Of a stretch of 64,000 nt of DNA, positions 19,193-28,698 are shown in pieces. The notes under the pieces were generated by a model. The model ran no database searches. It was given only the letters and a program-made list of their open reading frames with translations, and was not told the origin of the DNA. This stretch comes from Chitinophagaceae bacterium (GTDB lineage Bacteria > Bacteroidota > Bacteroidia > Chitinophagales > Chitinophagaceae), in NCBI GenBank assembly GCA_016722465.1, contig JADKJC010000001.1, forward strand, positions 1 to 64,000, written 5' to 3'. Both the position numbers and the translations under genes were made by a program. Each line of letters starts with the position of its first letter. Position 1 is the first letter of the stretch.

Positions 19193-20358
19193 ATGGCAAA
19201 TTCCCTGGCATCCTTCCTGCAATTATTTCAAACATCCGCTGCAAATAAAGAACTCGTTAAGATCACCCTTGGCGGTAAAAGAAATAAAGCAGCAGATCTC
19301 AACAATGTGTTCATTAAACCTGTTGCATTGAAGGCTGGTGATAAATTATCATTTGTTTATCGTCACAGCACCAAAGACATTACAAAAAATGTTGACTTAA
19401 AAGAAGCAATCGTTATTACTGAAAAAATGCTTAAGGAAGAATTCTTTAACGCCGATCTGTTTACAGCAGTGAGTGATCATCATCTACTGCAAAACAGCAA
19501 TGGCAATGCAAAACTGGTAAGCAAAGCTGCAAGCCTTGCAGCCAAAGCAGGACCACAGCAACATGATAAAGCAAAAACCAGGATTGTAAAAACGGACCAT
19601 AATATTTATCTGCAGCAACTTGGTATTACCACAGGAGATGGATTGGTGAAAAAGACATGCAGGATAAATACAAACAGATCAACCGTTATGTGGAGATCAT
19701 TGATGGCATTATAAAAGATCTTGATTTCAACAAAAGCATCAGCGTAGTGGATATGGGCAGCGGCAAAGGTTATCTTACTTTTGCCTTATACGATTACCTG
19801 ACCAGTACATTGCAATTGCAGGCCAAGGTTTCCGGTATTGAATTAAGACCAGACCTGGTGAATATCTGCAATCAAATTGCAGCAAAAGCAAACTTCAGCA
19901 ATCTTCATTTTGAAAAAGGGAGTATTGCAGATGCTGCCATTCAATCAATTGATATGCTCATTGCATTGCATGCCTGTGATACCGCCACGGATGATGCTAT
20001 TTATAAAGGCATACAGGCGAATGCCAAAGTAATCATCTGTGCACCCTGCTGCCACAAACAGATACGCAAACAAATGAAACCTGGCAATGTGCTGAACAGC
20101 ATTACCAAGCATGGCATTTTGTTAGAACGCCAGGCGGAAATTGTTACCGATAGTATCCGGGCATTGTTGCTGGAAGCAGCCGGTTATAAAACAAGGGTGT
20201 TTGATTTTATTGCCACCGAACACACGCCGAAAAATGTAATGATCGTTGGAATAAAAAATAAAAATACGATTGATAAAAAGGAAGAATACCTGGAAAAAGT
20301 AAAAGCACTGAAAGCATTATTTAGTATTGAAACACACTACCTGGAAACACTGCTATAA
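19193..20358 (+). CDS. Class I SAM-dependent methyltransferase (Methyltransf_32 type), one frameshift
   Basis: The N-terminal third (about 150 residues) is a family-specific region with no recognised fold. After a one-base gap in the A run at 19649-19653 the protein continues as KDMQDKYKQINRYVEIIDG and then the Rossmann-type methyltransferase with SAM loop VVDMGSGKGYLTFALYDYL, acidic residue in GIELRPDL, and the late motif ALHACDTATD plus APCCHKQIRKQM. The HACDTATD and CCHK pair is characteristic of the METTL25/PF13679-like group; the substrate is unknown. Repaired length is about 388 residues. The stop codon lies inside the palindrome at 20356-20390. Confidence 0.8.
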
Positions 20359-20390
20359 AGTTTACACCTTTTTAGAAGGTGTAAACTTTA
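20356..20390. repeat. REP-like palindrome, left copy
   Basis: A perfect 15-bp stem with core AAGTTTACACCTT and a 5-nt loop (TTTAG), sharing its core with the palindrome at 21078-21124 on the other side of the RAYT gene. It overlaps the methyltransferase stop codon and could also act as a terminator. Confidence 0.8.
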
Positions 20391-20403
20391 AGAAGGTGAA
20401 AAG

Positions 20404-21066
20404 CTATTCCTCTTCAATAGCCCCTGGAAAATAATAGTAATAATCAGTCATATCCTTATGAATTGTTATGAATTGTTCAAGTCCGCCAAACCAATTCACT
20501 ACTTCTTCTCTTAAAACTTTAGTGGATTTGTTGCTTACCATACTATGATATGAAGTCCAGGGATAGTCCGCAAAATTCTTTACTAATTTATGATTCTGTG
20601 CATTGGCATGAATATAAATTACTGCCTGTGTAAACTGGCCATCTTTTAAAATTTCCACTCTCTTGAATGTTCTGTAAAACAAATTACCACTTCTCTCATA
20701 CATCTTATTAAAAGCCATTGCATAAGAAGTGAAAAACCGCCTGAACTCGACTTCAATAAGTGTATTAATATTTTGATCCGCCAAGAAATGAAGATGAGTC
20801 TTGGTTTGCTTTTCTTTCGCCAGGCTATTGATCCACTCTTCAATTACATCAACAGGCTTTATCCTGATAAGAAAATGAAAATGATTTGGCAAAAGATTCC
20901 AGGCAAAGGTTTCTGCAATTGGAGAAATATAAAAATTGAACTGCTTAAGGAAGTAAAAATAATTTTCAACAGAACGAAAAAGCAATTCTTTATTATTCGT
21001 TCTGTTGTAAACATGATAAATGCCATGAGGTTCAAATACGGCAAGGTATTTTTTATTGACAGGCAT
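20404..21066 (-). CDS. REP-associated tyrosine transposase (RAYT, IS200-like Y1 fold)
   Basis: The 220-residue protein has the Y1/HuH transposase features: an N-terminal strand GIYHVYNRTNNKELLF, the metal-binding pair in NHFHFLI (H62, H64), and the helix with the likely nucleophile Tyr150 in VIYIHANAQNHKLV, followed by DYPWTSYHSM as in RAYTs. RAYTs are domesticated single-strand transposases that act on REP palindromes. Here the gene is framed by two palindromes with the same core, 13 bases after its stop and 12 bases before its start. It is a single gene inserted between a methyltransferase and an aldehyde dehydrogenase, and it is unbroken, so it may be functional. Confidence 0.85.
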   Translation of the reverse strand: MPVNKKYLAVFEPHGIYHVYNRTNNKELLFRSVENYFYFLKQFNFYISPIAETFAWNLLPNHFHFLIRIKPVDVIEEWINSLAKEKQTKTHLHFLADQNINTLIEVEFRRFFTSYAMAFNKMYERSGNLFYRTFKRVEILKDGQFTQAVIYIHANAQNHKLVKNFADYPWTSYHSMVSNKSTKVLREEVVNWFGGLEQFITIHKDMTDYYYYFPGAIEEE

Positions 21067-21077
21067 ACGTTGAAGTT

Positions 21078-21124
21078 ACTTAAAAAGTTTACACCTTTTT
21101 TTGAAAGGTGTAAACTTTTTAAGT
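21078..21124. repeat. REP-like palindrome, right copy
   Basis: A perfect 21-bp stem (21078-21098 with 21104-21124) around loop TTTTG, with the same core AAGTTTACACCTTT as the left copy but longer arms. It lies just upstream of the RAYT start and immediately after the aldehyde dehydrogenase gene. Confidence 0.85.
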
Positions 21125-21125
21125 C

Positions 21126-22649
21126 CTACAGATCAAACTTTATCCCCTGCGCCAGTGGTAACTTATCTGTATAGTTGATCGTATTGGTCTGCCTGCGCAT
21201 GTACACTTTCCATGCATCACTGCCACTTTCCCTTCCACCACCTGTTTCTTTCTCGCCACCAAATGCACCGCCAATCTCAGCACCACTGGTACCAATGTTC
21301 ACATTCGCAATACCACAATCACTGCCTGCGGCAGACAGGAATCTTTCTGCTTCTCTTAAATTCGTTGTCATGATCGCAGAACTCAATCCCTGTGGCACAC
21401 CGTTCTGCATGGCAATCGCTTCATCAATCGTTTTGTACTTCATGATGTACAGGATCGGTGCAAAAGTTTCATGCTGCACAATCTGGTAATGATTCTTTGC
21501 TTCTGCAATACAAGGCTTCACATAACAGCCACTTTCATACCCCTTACCTTTCAGTACCCCACCTTCCACAATAAAATTGCAACCTTCTGCTTTTCCTTTT
21601 TCAATCGCTCTTAAATACATGTCCACTGCTGCCGTATCGATCAGCGGCCCTACATGATTCTTCTGATCCAGCGGATTACCAATCTTCAACTGCTTATAAG
21701 CATTCACTAATTTTTCTTTGAATTTGTTGTATACTTTTTCATGAATGATCAAACGGCGGGTGGTAGTGCATCGCTGCCCAGCTGTACCAACGGCGCCAAA
21801 TGCAGCTCCAATCAATGCCATATCCAGATCGGCTTCCGGTGTAATGATGATGGCATTGTTACCACCCAGTTCCAGCAAACTTTTTCCCAATCTTTCAGCC
21901 ACGGTGGCAGCCAATGCCTTGCCCATCCTGGTGCTGCCGGTTGCACTCATCAATGGAATCCTGGTATCATTGCTCATCCACTCTCCCACTACCCGGTCGC
22001 CTACAACTAAATTGTTCACACCTTCAGGCACATTGTTTTTCTTAAACACTTTCGCTGTAATATTCTGACAAGCTACTGCACACAAAGGCGTTTTTTCACT
22101 CGGCTTCCACACACATACATCACCACATACCCATGCCAGCATTGTATTCCAGCTCCATACCGCTACAGGGAAATTAAATGCAGAAATAATGCCCACTATT
22201 CCTAATGGATGATACTGTTCGTACATCCTGTGGCCCGGCCTTTCACTGTGCATTGTTAATCCATGTAACTGGCGGCTGAGCCCTACTGCAAAATCGCAGA
22301 TATCGATCATCTCCTGTACTTCGCCCAGGCCTTCCTGTAAGCTCTTACCCATTTCATAACTCACCAGTTCTCCCAGCGCCTGTTTGTTGATACGAAGTTC
22401 TTCACCAATTTGACGAACCACTTCACCACGCTTTGGTGCCGGCCAGGTACGCCACTCTACAAATGCTTCCTGTGCTTTGGTAATCACTGCTTCATAACTG
22501 TTCCTGTCAGCACTGCTAACGGCGCCTATTAATTTACCATCTACCGGACTGTAACTTTCAATGCTGGCACCCTTTGATGCGATCCATTTGGTGCCGGTAC
22601 TAACACCCTTATTTTTTGCCTGAACCTGCAATGCAGAAAGAAATTTCAT
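21126..22649 (-). CDS. ALDH7-family aldehyde dehydrogenase (antiquitin / piperideine-6-carboxylate dehydrogenase-like)
   Basis: A 507-residue NAD-dependent aldehyde dehydrogenase. Catalytic Cys294 is in [12 protein letters not shown], the general base Glu260 in LLELGGNN, and the cofactor region [12 protein letters not shown] and KPSEKTPL are present. GQRCTTTRR and [19 protein letters not shown] near the C-terminus are typical of the ALDH7A1/antiquitin group, which oxidises alpha-aminoadipic semialdehyde in lysine breakdown. Length is normal and no residue is missing. It is transcribed alone, from a likely promoter at 22672-22679. The assignment to lysine catabolism is by family only, since no other lysine genes are nearby. 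Confidence 0.85.
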   Translation of the reverse strand: MKFLSALQVQAKNKGVSTGTKWIASKGASIESYSPVDGKLIGAVSSADRNSYEAVITKAQEAFVEWRTWPAPKRGEVVRQIGEELRINKQALGELVSYEMGKSLQEGLGEVQEMIDICDFAVGLSRQLHGLTMHSERPGHRMYEQYHPLGIVGIISAFNFPVAVWSWNTMLAWVCGDVCVWKPSEKTPLCAVACQNITAKVFKKNNVPEGVNNLVVGDRVVGEWMSNDTRIPLMSATGSTRMGKALAATVAERLGKSLLELGGNNAIIITPEADLDMALIGAAFGAVGTAGQRCTTTRRLIIHEKVYNKFKEKLVNAYKQLKIGNPLDQKNHVGPLIDTAAVDMYLRAIEKGKAEGCNFIVEGGVLKGKGYESGCYVKPCIAEAKNHYQIVQHETFAPILYIMKYKTIDEAIAMQNGVPQGLSSAIMTTNLREAERFLSAAGSDCGIANVNIGTSGAEIGGAFGGEKETGGGRESGSDAWKVYMRRQTNTINYTDKLPLAQGIKFDL

Positions 22650-22671
22650 ATAGCTGTTTTTATTTAGGAAG

Positions 22672-22679
22672 CAAAGGTA
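22672..22679 (-). promoter_or_regulatory. Bacteroidota -7 element for aldehyde dehydrogenase
   Basis: The minus strand reads TACCTTTG, matching TAnnTTTG, 22 bases before the ATG at 22649. Confidence 0.4.
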
Positions 22680-22965
22680 AGAAGGGTAAATTGAATTGGA
22701 GAATTGCTACAAGGTTAAATGGTAGTTTTGTTCAATTATTATATCGCTAAATTGTTTGAACCTGGCTTAACAGCTTTGTAGTAATTCATTGGCATAGTTT
22801 ATCCCGAATTTGTTTCAGGGCACTCTTGTACAGGTTATTTTTATTGGGATTTTATAGAACCGGAGAAAAAAAAAGTCCCGGCAAATATTTTGAATTTATT
22901 TTTTAAACAAAAGCCAAAAAAACTTATTTTTACTTTTCCATAACTTTCAATATTCGACCCTCCCG
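22680..22965. other. Intergenic stretch
   Basis: Together with the promoter this forms a gap of about 315 bases between two minus-strand genes. It is AT-rich with A-runs; no gene, RNA or repeat was recognised. Confidence 0.4.
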
Positions 22966-23490
22966 CTATTCCTTCACCTGCTGTACTTTCCCTGAAAAAT
23001 CTTCCTGCTCTTCTCTTTCTTTATCACCATTCATTAGCGGGTAATCATTGGTTAAATGAAGTTCGGTATGCCTGATCGTACCGCCGAGGTAACCGGTATA
23101 AGCGACCAGAGCAAAACTAGCAAAGCAGATACCAACCGTAATACGGGCAGCCAAACCGGTATAGACAGATTCTGTTGAAGTTAATACAATACTGGTAATA
23201 GCAGCAGCGCCCAACATGATCAACGACACCAGTGCAATCAATGCAGTGTCTTCATGTTGCTGAATCATTTGCTTTGCAATACCCTGAATATTATTAACGG
23301 CGTTGTCAGCATCTTCACCGGTGATATACGCCAGCCCGGCACTAAGCGCTGAAATGATCAGAAGATAATATGCTGCAATTTGTGTATGATTGCTCCTGGT
23401 ATGAAGTCCGTACATCAAAACAAGCCCGCCCAGTATAGAACCAACAATGGGAAGATGGCTGATGAGTAAATGGATATGTGTGTCGTTCAT
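22966..23490 (-). CDS. Four-TM membrane protein, DUF2231-like
   Basis: A 174-residue protein with four hydrophobic helices (about 10-27, 38-57, 80-105 and 112-133). The start HIHLLISHLPIVGSILGGLVLMYG, with a His-rich entry into helix 1 and a later TGEDADNAV loop, resembles the small DUF2231 membrane family, in which the paired His residues have been suggested to bind haem or metal. The C-terminus is a charged cytoplasmic or periplasmic tail (GDKEREEQED). Function is unknown. It is monocistronic. Confidence 0.6.
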   Translation of the reverse strand: MNDTHIHLLISHLPIVGSILGGLVLMYGLHTRSNHTQIAAYYLLIISALSAGLAYITGEDADNAVNNIQGIAKQMIQQHEDTALIALVSLIMLGAAAITSIVLTSTESVYTGLAARITVGICFASFALVAYTGYLGGTIRHTELHLTNDYPLMNGDKEREEQEDFSGKVQQVKE

Positions 23491-23776
23491 AAAAGTATCT
23501 AAATAATGTAAATGAGTTTAGGAATGACCCCGGAAAAGATCAAAAAATATAACCGGTGGATGCATTAAATAAACTGCTCATACCACAACACATGGGGGGA
23601 ATAATAACAGCCTGCTTATTACTGGTTGTGTTGGTAGAACTGCCTTGTAAAGTTCATGCAGGCAATGCGGATATTGTTACACAACTCTTAAATTATGTTA
23701 CATCATTCACACATTAATGTTTGTGATTATTGCTGCAAAGAAGACGCCTTCAATGTTCGTTTAAGTTGGAAAGTAT

Positions 23777-24577
23777 TTAAAAATCGGAATACTCAGCAGG
23801 ATGCAGCAACGTAATATCAATATGAGAAACATTGTTCTGGTACTCGGGCATCGTGGATATTTTTTTCCAGTATGGATCATCTACAAAACTTTTCCAGTGT
23901 GCATCCCGGTCGGCCATGTTCTCAAAACCTGTCATGTAAATCAGGTTGGGCATCCTGCTGCCTGCTATCACTTCACTGTAAAAGATGGCATTAAAATTCA
24001 GTTTTTTAAACAACCCTATTTCATCTCCTTCATTAAACATCTGCACTTTGTTCTTAAATATTTTTTCAGTGGCACTTTCATAACTGCGGAGTTCATATAC
24101 TCTTTCATTTTTGGGAGCTTTCAACACTGGCAGTTTCGCTACTGGCGCCAGGGGAAAAGCCTTCATTACATTCACTTCTACCCGGTTGTAAGGTGCTGTG
24201 GTATTCAGGGCATTGATATAAGTGGTGCCTGCACTGAGGTAAACTTTATCTGTATTCAGTTTATCCTGCAAGCTGGCAACAAGATCAAGTTCCGGCAGCG
24301 TGATAAATACATACAGGCGTTTGGCAGCAGCAGTATCATTGATCACCGGTTTAAACACGCCTACCTTTTTCATGTTCATCCTGTGCAGTGCAGGAAGTAA
24401 AGCCTGTTGCAAATAATCATCCAGCACTTTTCCCTGCTCTGCAGTACTGTAATGATAAACCGTTAACTGGTAGAACTCCCTGCTGGATTTTTTAGTTGTT
24501 TGTGAAGTGGCATTGAATGATAACAAAATTAAACCGCTGAGCATTGCACAGAAAAGTGCAGGGATATTATTTTTCAT
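23777..24577 (-). CDS. Secreted NIPSNAP-family protein
   Basis: A 266-residue protein with a signal peptide (residues 1-26, ending NATSQ). The mature part holds two ferredoxin-like halves typical of NIPSNAP proteins: EFYQLTVYHYSTAEQ near residue 35 and the diagnostic VYELRSYES near 165, then IYMTGFENMADRDAHWKSF. NIPSNAP proteins are dimeric alpha-beta barrel proteins of uncertain function; exported versions are common in Bacteroidota. The gene is complete and stands alone. Confidence 0.85.
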   Translation of the reverse strand: MKNNIPALFCAMLSGLILLSFNATSQTTKKSSREFYQLTVYHYSTAEQGKVLDDYLQQALLPALHRMNMKKVGVFKPVINDTAAAKRLYVFITLPELDLVASLQDKLNTDKVYLSAGTTYINALNTTAPYNRVEVNVMKAFPLAPVAKLPVLKAPKNERVYELRSYESATEKIFKNKVQMFNEGDEIGLFKKLNFNAIFYSEVIAGSRMPNLIYMTGFENMADRDAHWKSFVDDPYWKKISTMPEYQNNVSHIDITLLHPAEYSDF

Positions 24578-24769
24578 ATTGACCTATTTATTCGTTGCAG
24601 GGTAAAGTTATTGTAACTGAGCCATTGTTTTCGTTATCACAATAAAAACAGTTTTAAATTAGTATTTCAAAAAGATATGTGAAATCTCCTGCGCTGTCAT
24701 CAGCTGCCGTTGTATGGCACATATCTTGGGCAGGTAAGTGCCGCAGCAATTTTACCTAAACCAATTTTA

Positions 24770-25375
24770 ATGAAACCTCTAGTCACTTTAACAGCAATGC
24801 TGCTGCTGTCTGTTGCTGCATACAGCCAGCCAACCAATCCAACAGGAACATTCAGTACCGGAACCCGGAATACACTCAGCGCTTTCAATCATGACGAAGC
24901 CACCGGAAAAGGAATTGGCGGACAATTTCGTATTCAATTAGGCAGGCGTATTAACTCCGAATGGTATTTTGATTATATCACTTCCGGCAACGCACTCACT
25001 GCCCGGAACGATTATCATATTGGCTGGTCACTGCTTTTCTACCTCAGGAATAATTACGATTTCAGTAAACTGCTGCAGCCCTACCTGGTAGTGGGGCATT
25101 GCTTTGACAACAGTATTGTATTTGAAAAAGGAAACAAACTGAATAATTCCAGTCGCCTCAGTATGGCAACACAGGCTGGCATTGGCACCCATATCAATAT
25201 TACTCACAGGTTTGATTGTTCCCTCACGGGCCAATACATGCTCCATTTTGGGAAAGACATTGAAGCGATTGCAGAACCTGGAAAAGTTGTAATACAACAA
25301 GAAGATCACACGTCATTGGAAGGGCATTTGTTGTTTACCGTAAGCTTTAACTACAAGGTTGCAGCGTTGTGGTAG
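24770..25375 (+). CDS. Outer-membrane beta-barrel-like protein
   Basis: I use ATG 24770 because it opens a clean signal peptide (MKPLVTLTAMLLLSVAAYSQ); an upstream start at 24710 would put a non-signal sequence in front. The remaining 180 residues are rich in alternating hydrophobic/polar stretches (QFRIQLGRRINSEWYFDYIT, YHIGWSLLFYLRNN, YLVVGHCFDN, IGTHINITHRFDCSLTGQYM) and end HLLFTVSFNYKVAALW with an aromatic penultimate strand, as in small porin-like barrels. No specific family was recognised. It is divergent from the NIPSNAP gene and upstream of a PfkB kinase. Confidence 0.6.
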   Translation: MKPLVTLTAMLLLSVAAYSQPTNPTGTFSTGTRNTLSAFNHDEATGKGIGGQFRIQLGRRINSEWYFDYITSGNALTARNDYHIGWSLLFYLRNNYDFSKLLQPYLVVGHCFDNSIVFEKGNKLNNSSRLSMATQAGIGTHINITHRFDCSLTGQYMLHFGKDIEAIAEPGKVVIQQEDHTSLEGHLLFTVSFNYKVAALW

Positions 25376-25498
25376 TTCATCTATCCTGCCTGATGTTAGC
25401 TTATGCAACAGAAAAATTTTTCACAAAACAGGTTACGATGAAATTTACCGGTTGATTGGTGGATTTAACTACTTTTATAACCGGCAAAATACAATTGC

Positions 25499-26365
25499 AT
25501 GTACAATATCTGTTGCATCGGGCATATTACACTTGATAAAGTAGTCACACCTGGAAAAGAAATTTTTATGCCGGGCGGCACTTCTTATTATTTCTCTAAT
25601 GCCATCCGAAATATGAATGTAAAATATGTTTTGGTCACTTCACTTGCTGAGGCTGAAATGCATTTAGTAGAGGCGATGTTTATTGACGGCATTGAAGTAA
25701 GAGCACATCAATCGGCACACACTGTTCATTTTGAAAACATCTATGCCGGCAATTTGGATCACCGCACCCAACGGGTGTTGCAAACAGCAGATCCGTTTAC
25801 CATTGAGCAGCTCGATGTTATCGATGCCGGTATTTTTCATTTAGGCCCATTGCTTGCCGGTGACATTTCCATTGAACTAATTAAATCATTGGCACAAAGA
25901 GCAAAACTGTCTTTAGATGTGCAGGGCTATTTGCGTAAAGTTGAAAACAACAATGTAGTGGCCGTTGATTGGGAAGACAAAATGATCGCATTGCCTTATA
26001 TCAGTATTTTAAAAGCGAATGAATCAGAAGCCGCAATATTAACGGGTGAAAAAGATATCCGGGCTGCTGCAAAACGATTGTGTGAATGGGGCGTTGAGGA
26101 GGTTGTGATTACACTGGGCAGCCTGGGCTCGTTGATTTACAGGGATGAAATTTTTTATACAATACCAGCTTACCCCCCTGCATCAGAAACCGATGCTACC
26201 GGCTGCGGAGATACTTATATGGCTGGATATTTATACCAACGGATAAAAGGTGCCTCCTTACAGCAAGCCGGGGAATTTGCTTCAGCAATGGCCAGTATAA
26301 AAATATCTTCCCCCGGACCATTTAAAGGTACAGAGGAAGATGTATTCAGGAAATTGAAAGAATAA
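25499..26365 (+). CDS. PfkB-family carbohydrate/nucleoside kinase
   Basis: A 288-residue ribokinase-fold kinase. Seen are the N-terminal GHITLDKV strand, the GG switch in MPGGTSYYFSNA, and the C-terminal PfkB signature DATGCGDTYMAGY with the catalytic base D238 and anion hole GCGD. The usual Ala of GAGD is Cys here. Length is typical for a minimal PfkB enzyme without a lid insertion. The sugar or nucleoside substrate cannot be told from sequence. It starts 120 bases after the beta-barrel gene and may be co-transcribed with it. Confidence 0.8.
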   Translation: MYNICCIGHITLDKVVTPGKEIFMPGGTSYYFSNAIRNMNVKYVLVTSLAEAEMHLVEAMFIDGIEVRAHQSAHTVHFENIYAGNLDHRTQRVLQTADPFTIEQLDVIDAGIFHLGPLLAGDISIELIKSLAQRAKLSLDVQGYLRKVENNNVVAVDWEDKMIALPYISILKANESEAAILTGEKDIRAAAKRLCEWGVEEVVITLGSLGSLIYRDEIFYTIPAYPPASETDATGCGDTYMAGYLYQRIKGASLQQAGEFASAMASIKISSPGPFKGTEEDVFRKLKE

Positions 26366-26408
26366 AACCTGTTGAGTTATAAATGAAGACGTGTTTTCAG
26401 GAGCTTCA

Positions 26409-27131
26409 TTAATTTTTATTGGCTGCTTCCTTTGCTGCATCCTCCTTCATTTTATCATTGGCAGTAATAGCAAATTCCACCCTCCTGTTCTCTGCTTTAG
26501 CGGCATCAGTACCGTTATCCGTTTTGGGTTGCATTTCACCATACCATTTGATGGTTAACCTGGAAGAGGCAATACTGGCCGCTTTTAAATAATTACCTAC
26601 CGATACAGCTCTTTTCTGCGACAGTGTTTCATTGTAAGCTGCTTCCCCTACATTATCTGTATGTCCTTCTATCAGTATGTTGGTTTCGGGGTAAGCATTG
26701 AAAACTTTTACCAGTTTATCCAACGCAAGCCTTGAATTTGGATTGACATCAGACATGTTGGTAGCAAAATAAACACCTGCTTTTGATCCATCAGGATTCT
26801 TTTCATTAAACGTAACATTGATACCTTCCCCTACCCTGGTAACTTCTGCACCGGGTATTTCTTCTTTGATCTTTTCGGCCTGCTTATCCATATTATTGCC
26901 AATGATTCCACCGGCTACACCCCCCACTGCTGCACCAATGATGGCACCCAGTGCGGTATTTTTTCCATTGCCGACATTGTTGCCGATAATACCACCTATA
27001 ACAGCGCCACTGCCGGCACCTATCACTGCACCTTTCTGTTTATTATTTAATTTCTTTGTTGTATCGCAGCCTGCACACAGCATTATTACGGATGCGATAA
27101 AAAATGTTGTTTTTCCAAATACCATTTTCAT
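26409..27131 (-). CDS. OmpA-family lipoprotein with glycine-zipper
   Basis: A 240-residue outer-membrane lipoprotein: lipobox LCAGC (Cys22), then a glycine zipper (GAVIGAGSGAVIGGIIGNN and a second copy GAIIGAAVGGVAGGIIGN, about residues 34-80) and a C-terminal OmpA peptidoglycan-binding domain with ILIEGHTDNVG, LSQKRAVSV and NRRVEFAI. This is the YiaD-like architecture: lipid-anchored, with the OmpA domain gripping peptidoglycan. It lies 17 bases after the lipocalin-like gene, so the two form an operon. Confidence 0.88.
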   Translation of the reverse strand: MKMVFGKTTFFIASVIMLCAGCDTTKKLNNKQKGAVIGAGSGAVIGGIIGNNVGNGKNTALGAIIGAAVGGVAGGIIGNNMDKQAEKIKEEIPGAEVTRVGEGINVTFNEKNPDGSKAGVYFATNMSDVNPNSRLALDKLVKVFNAYPETNILIEGHTDNVGEAAYNETLSQKRAVSVGNYLKAASIASSRLTIKWYGEMQPKTDNGTDAAKAENRRVEFAITANDKMKEDAAKEAANKN

Positions 27132-27148
27132 AAAATATATTTTTTGAT

Positions 27149-27643
27149 TTATTTCTTTACAAAATTGTAAACGATGTTCACCGGATTGCCTTCAAAGCTG
27201 ATCGCCGATTTTAACTGCATGTTCGTATCATTTAACTGAGCAATACTTAACCTGTACCCATTGTTATCATCCATCGGGTTATTCTTATCATCCAACCTTT
27301 TAAACTGGAATCTTTTTTCTTCACCTTCCGGTTCATAGATACTCCATCGGATATTACGGGTGGTAGCCACACAGCCACCGGCACCGGATGGCAAGGTATA
27401 GCTCCCCTTACTGTTGTTGGCAATAAAGTTCCAGCTGCTTCCGATAAAACAACTATTATCGGCTTCGTTAAAAACCTTTGTATTGATAATTGAATTATTG
27501 CCTTCAATGGTAATGGTTTGCAATGTCCAGGTTCCATTGATGGTTCCTTTCATGGTCCTGGCTTCTTTAGAGGCAGAACAGCCAGCAAAAAAAACGATGG
27601 TAAAAAGCAACAGGATGCTGTTAAAAATTTTTATACGCTTCAT
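27149..27643 (-). CDS. Lipocalin-like lipoprotein
   Basis: A 164-residue lipoprotein with lipobox FAGC (Cys22). The mature sequence starts with a lipocalin-type strand (INGTWTLQTITIEG), and alternates short beta strands such as SSWNFIANNSKGSYTL and RWSIYEPEGEEKRFQFKRL, ending in NIVYNFVKK. This pattern fits the lipocalin-like family often found beside OmpA lipoproteins in Bacteroidota. Ligand unknown. First gene of a two-gene unit with the OmpA lipoprotein. Confidence 0.75.
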   Translation of the reverse strand: MKRIKIFNSILLLFTIVFFAGCSASKEARTMKGTINGTWTLQTITIEGNNSIINTKVFNEADNSCFIGSSWNFIANNSKGSYTLPSGAGGCVATTRNIRWSIYEPEGEEKRFQFKRLDDKNNPMDDNNGYRLSIAQLNDTNMQLKSAISFEGNPVNIVYNFVKK

Positions 27644-27850
27644 ACACTGTATTGAGTTGGTTACTCCATACAGGTTTCAATTACAATGCCAACACAGCAA
27701 ATCCTGTAAGGGCAGGAAACACGGGCGTATTAATAAAAAAACACGGCATATTTTGGGGAATAAATTCTACAAAGGGAATTGCACACCAGGCCGATTGAAA
27801 AACTGTTTACAACTGAACAGCACAAATGCCAAAAGTATTGAAAGAAATCT

Positions 27851-28569
27851 TTACTGGTTGAGCAACTTAAATAAGTCAATCACTTCAGCTTCAGTTTTAA
27901 GATGGCAATGATTTTTATCTGCAAATGCATTGATGCCATCAGCATTGGCTGGCATTGCTTTTAATAAGGATGATTTTTAAGGCTGATACTTTTCATCAGG
28001 CCTGTTTTTACCTCATAGATATAATAGGCATTGTTCAATTCATATTCTTTTCTCAGTGGACCGAGGTACTGGTAGTTTTCTCTCACCTCTTTCGTTACAT
28101 AATTCAATAACACTACATTGCTGCCATCTGCTATAACCTGGTAAAAAGATGCACCCGTTTTCTTTTGAATGGATGGAAAGCCCGACCTGAAAACGACAGA
28201 ACGCATTTCAAGACTGTCTTTGAACTTCATTGAAAATTCTTTAATGGAATCAACAAATAAATAAACAATATCATTCTTCCGGAAATGCAGTTCATTTTTA
28301 TAAAGGTCAAATTGCAGTTCAAGATTTTTAAAGAGAAAATTGTTTTGTAAAAGCACTTCCCCATTGCCCCAGTTGTCGTTCAATAAGGAAGAACCGAACA
28401 CCTGCTTGTTTACTTCCGTTAACGGTTTACCAGTTTTTTGATCGTAGGCTTCGGCAAATGCAATGTTCTGTCCCATTGGATCAACTGAAACGCTGCCCCC
28501 GGCATGATCCTGTGAAAATACATGTGTGCTGATAAGGGCTAAAGCAAATACTGCTGCTATATTTTTCAT
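27851..28569 (-). CDS. Secreted hypothetical protein, one frameshift near C-terminus
   Basis: ATG 28569 opens a signal peptide (MKNIAAVFALALISTHVFSQ). An upstream TTG in frame is less likely. The mature protein has no recognised domain; it contains strands such as NLELQFDLYKNELHF and YLFVDSIKEFSMKF. The frame stops at 27961, but one extra base near 27973 continues it as SSLLKAMPANADGINAF and EAEVIDLFKLLNQ to a stop at 27851. The continued tail is rich in helix-forming residues and reads as genuine coding sequence, so I extend the gene to about 239 residues. Confidence 0.6.
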
Positions 28570-28698
28570 AACGGCAAGTTTTATCAAGTTTTATTAAACA
28601 CTAAGTTACAGCTTTCCACCATCAGCACCCGTTGAAAAGATATCCATCGCCGGATTTTATCTGCATGGTATCTTTACAGTAAAACGGCTCTGTTGCAG

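Noticed and set aside
26818..27147. Plus-strand proline/alanine-rich ORF opposite the OmpA lipoprotein
   Set aside because: It is the antisense of the glycine zipper; the minus-strand gene has clear domains.
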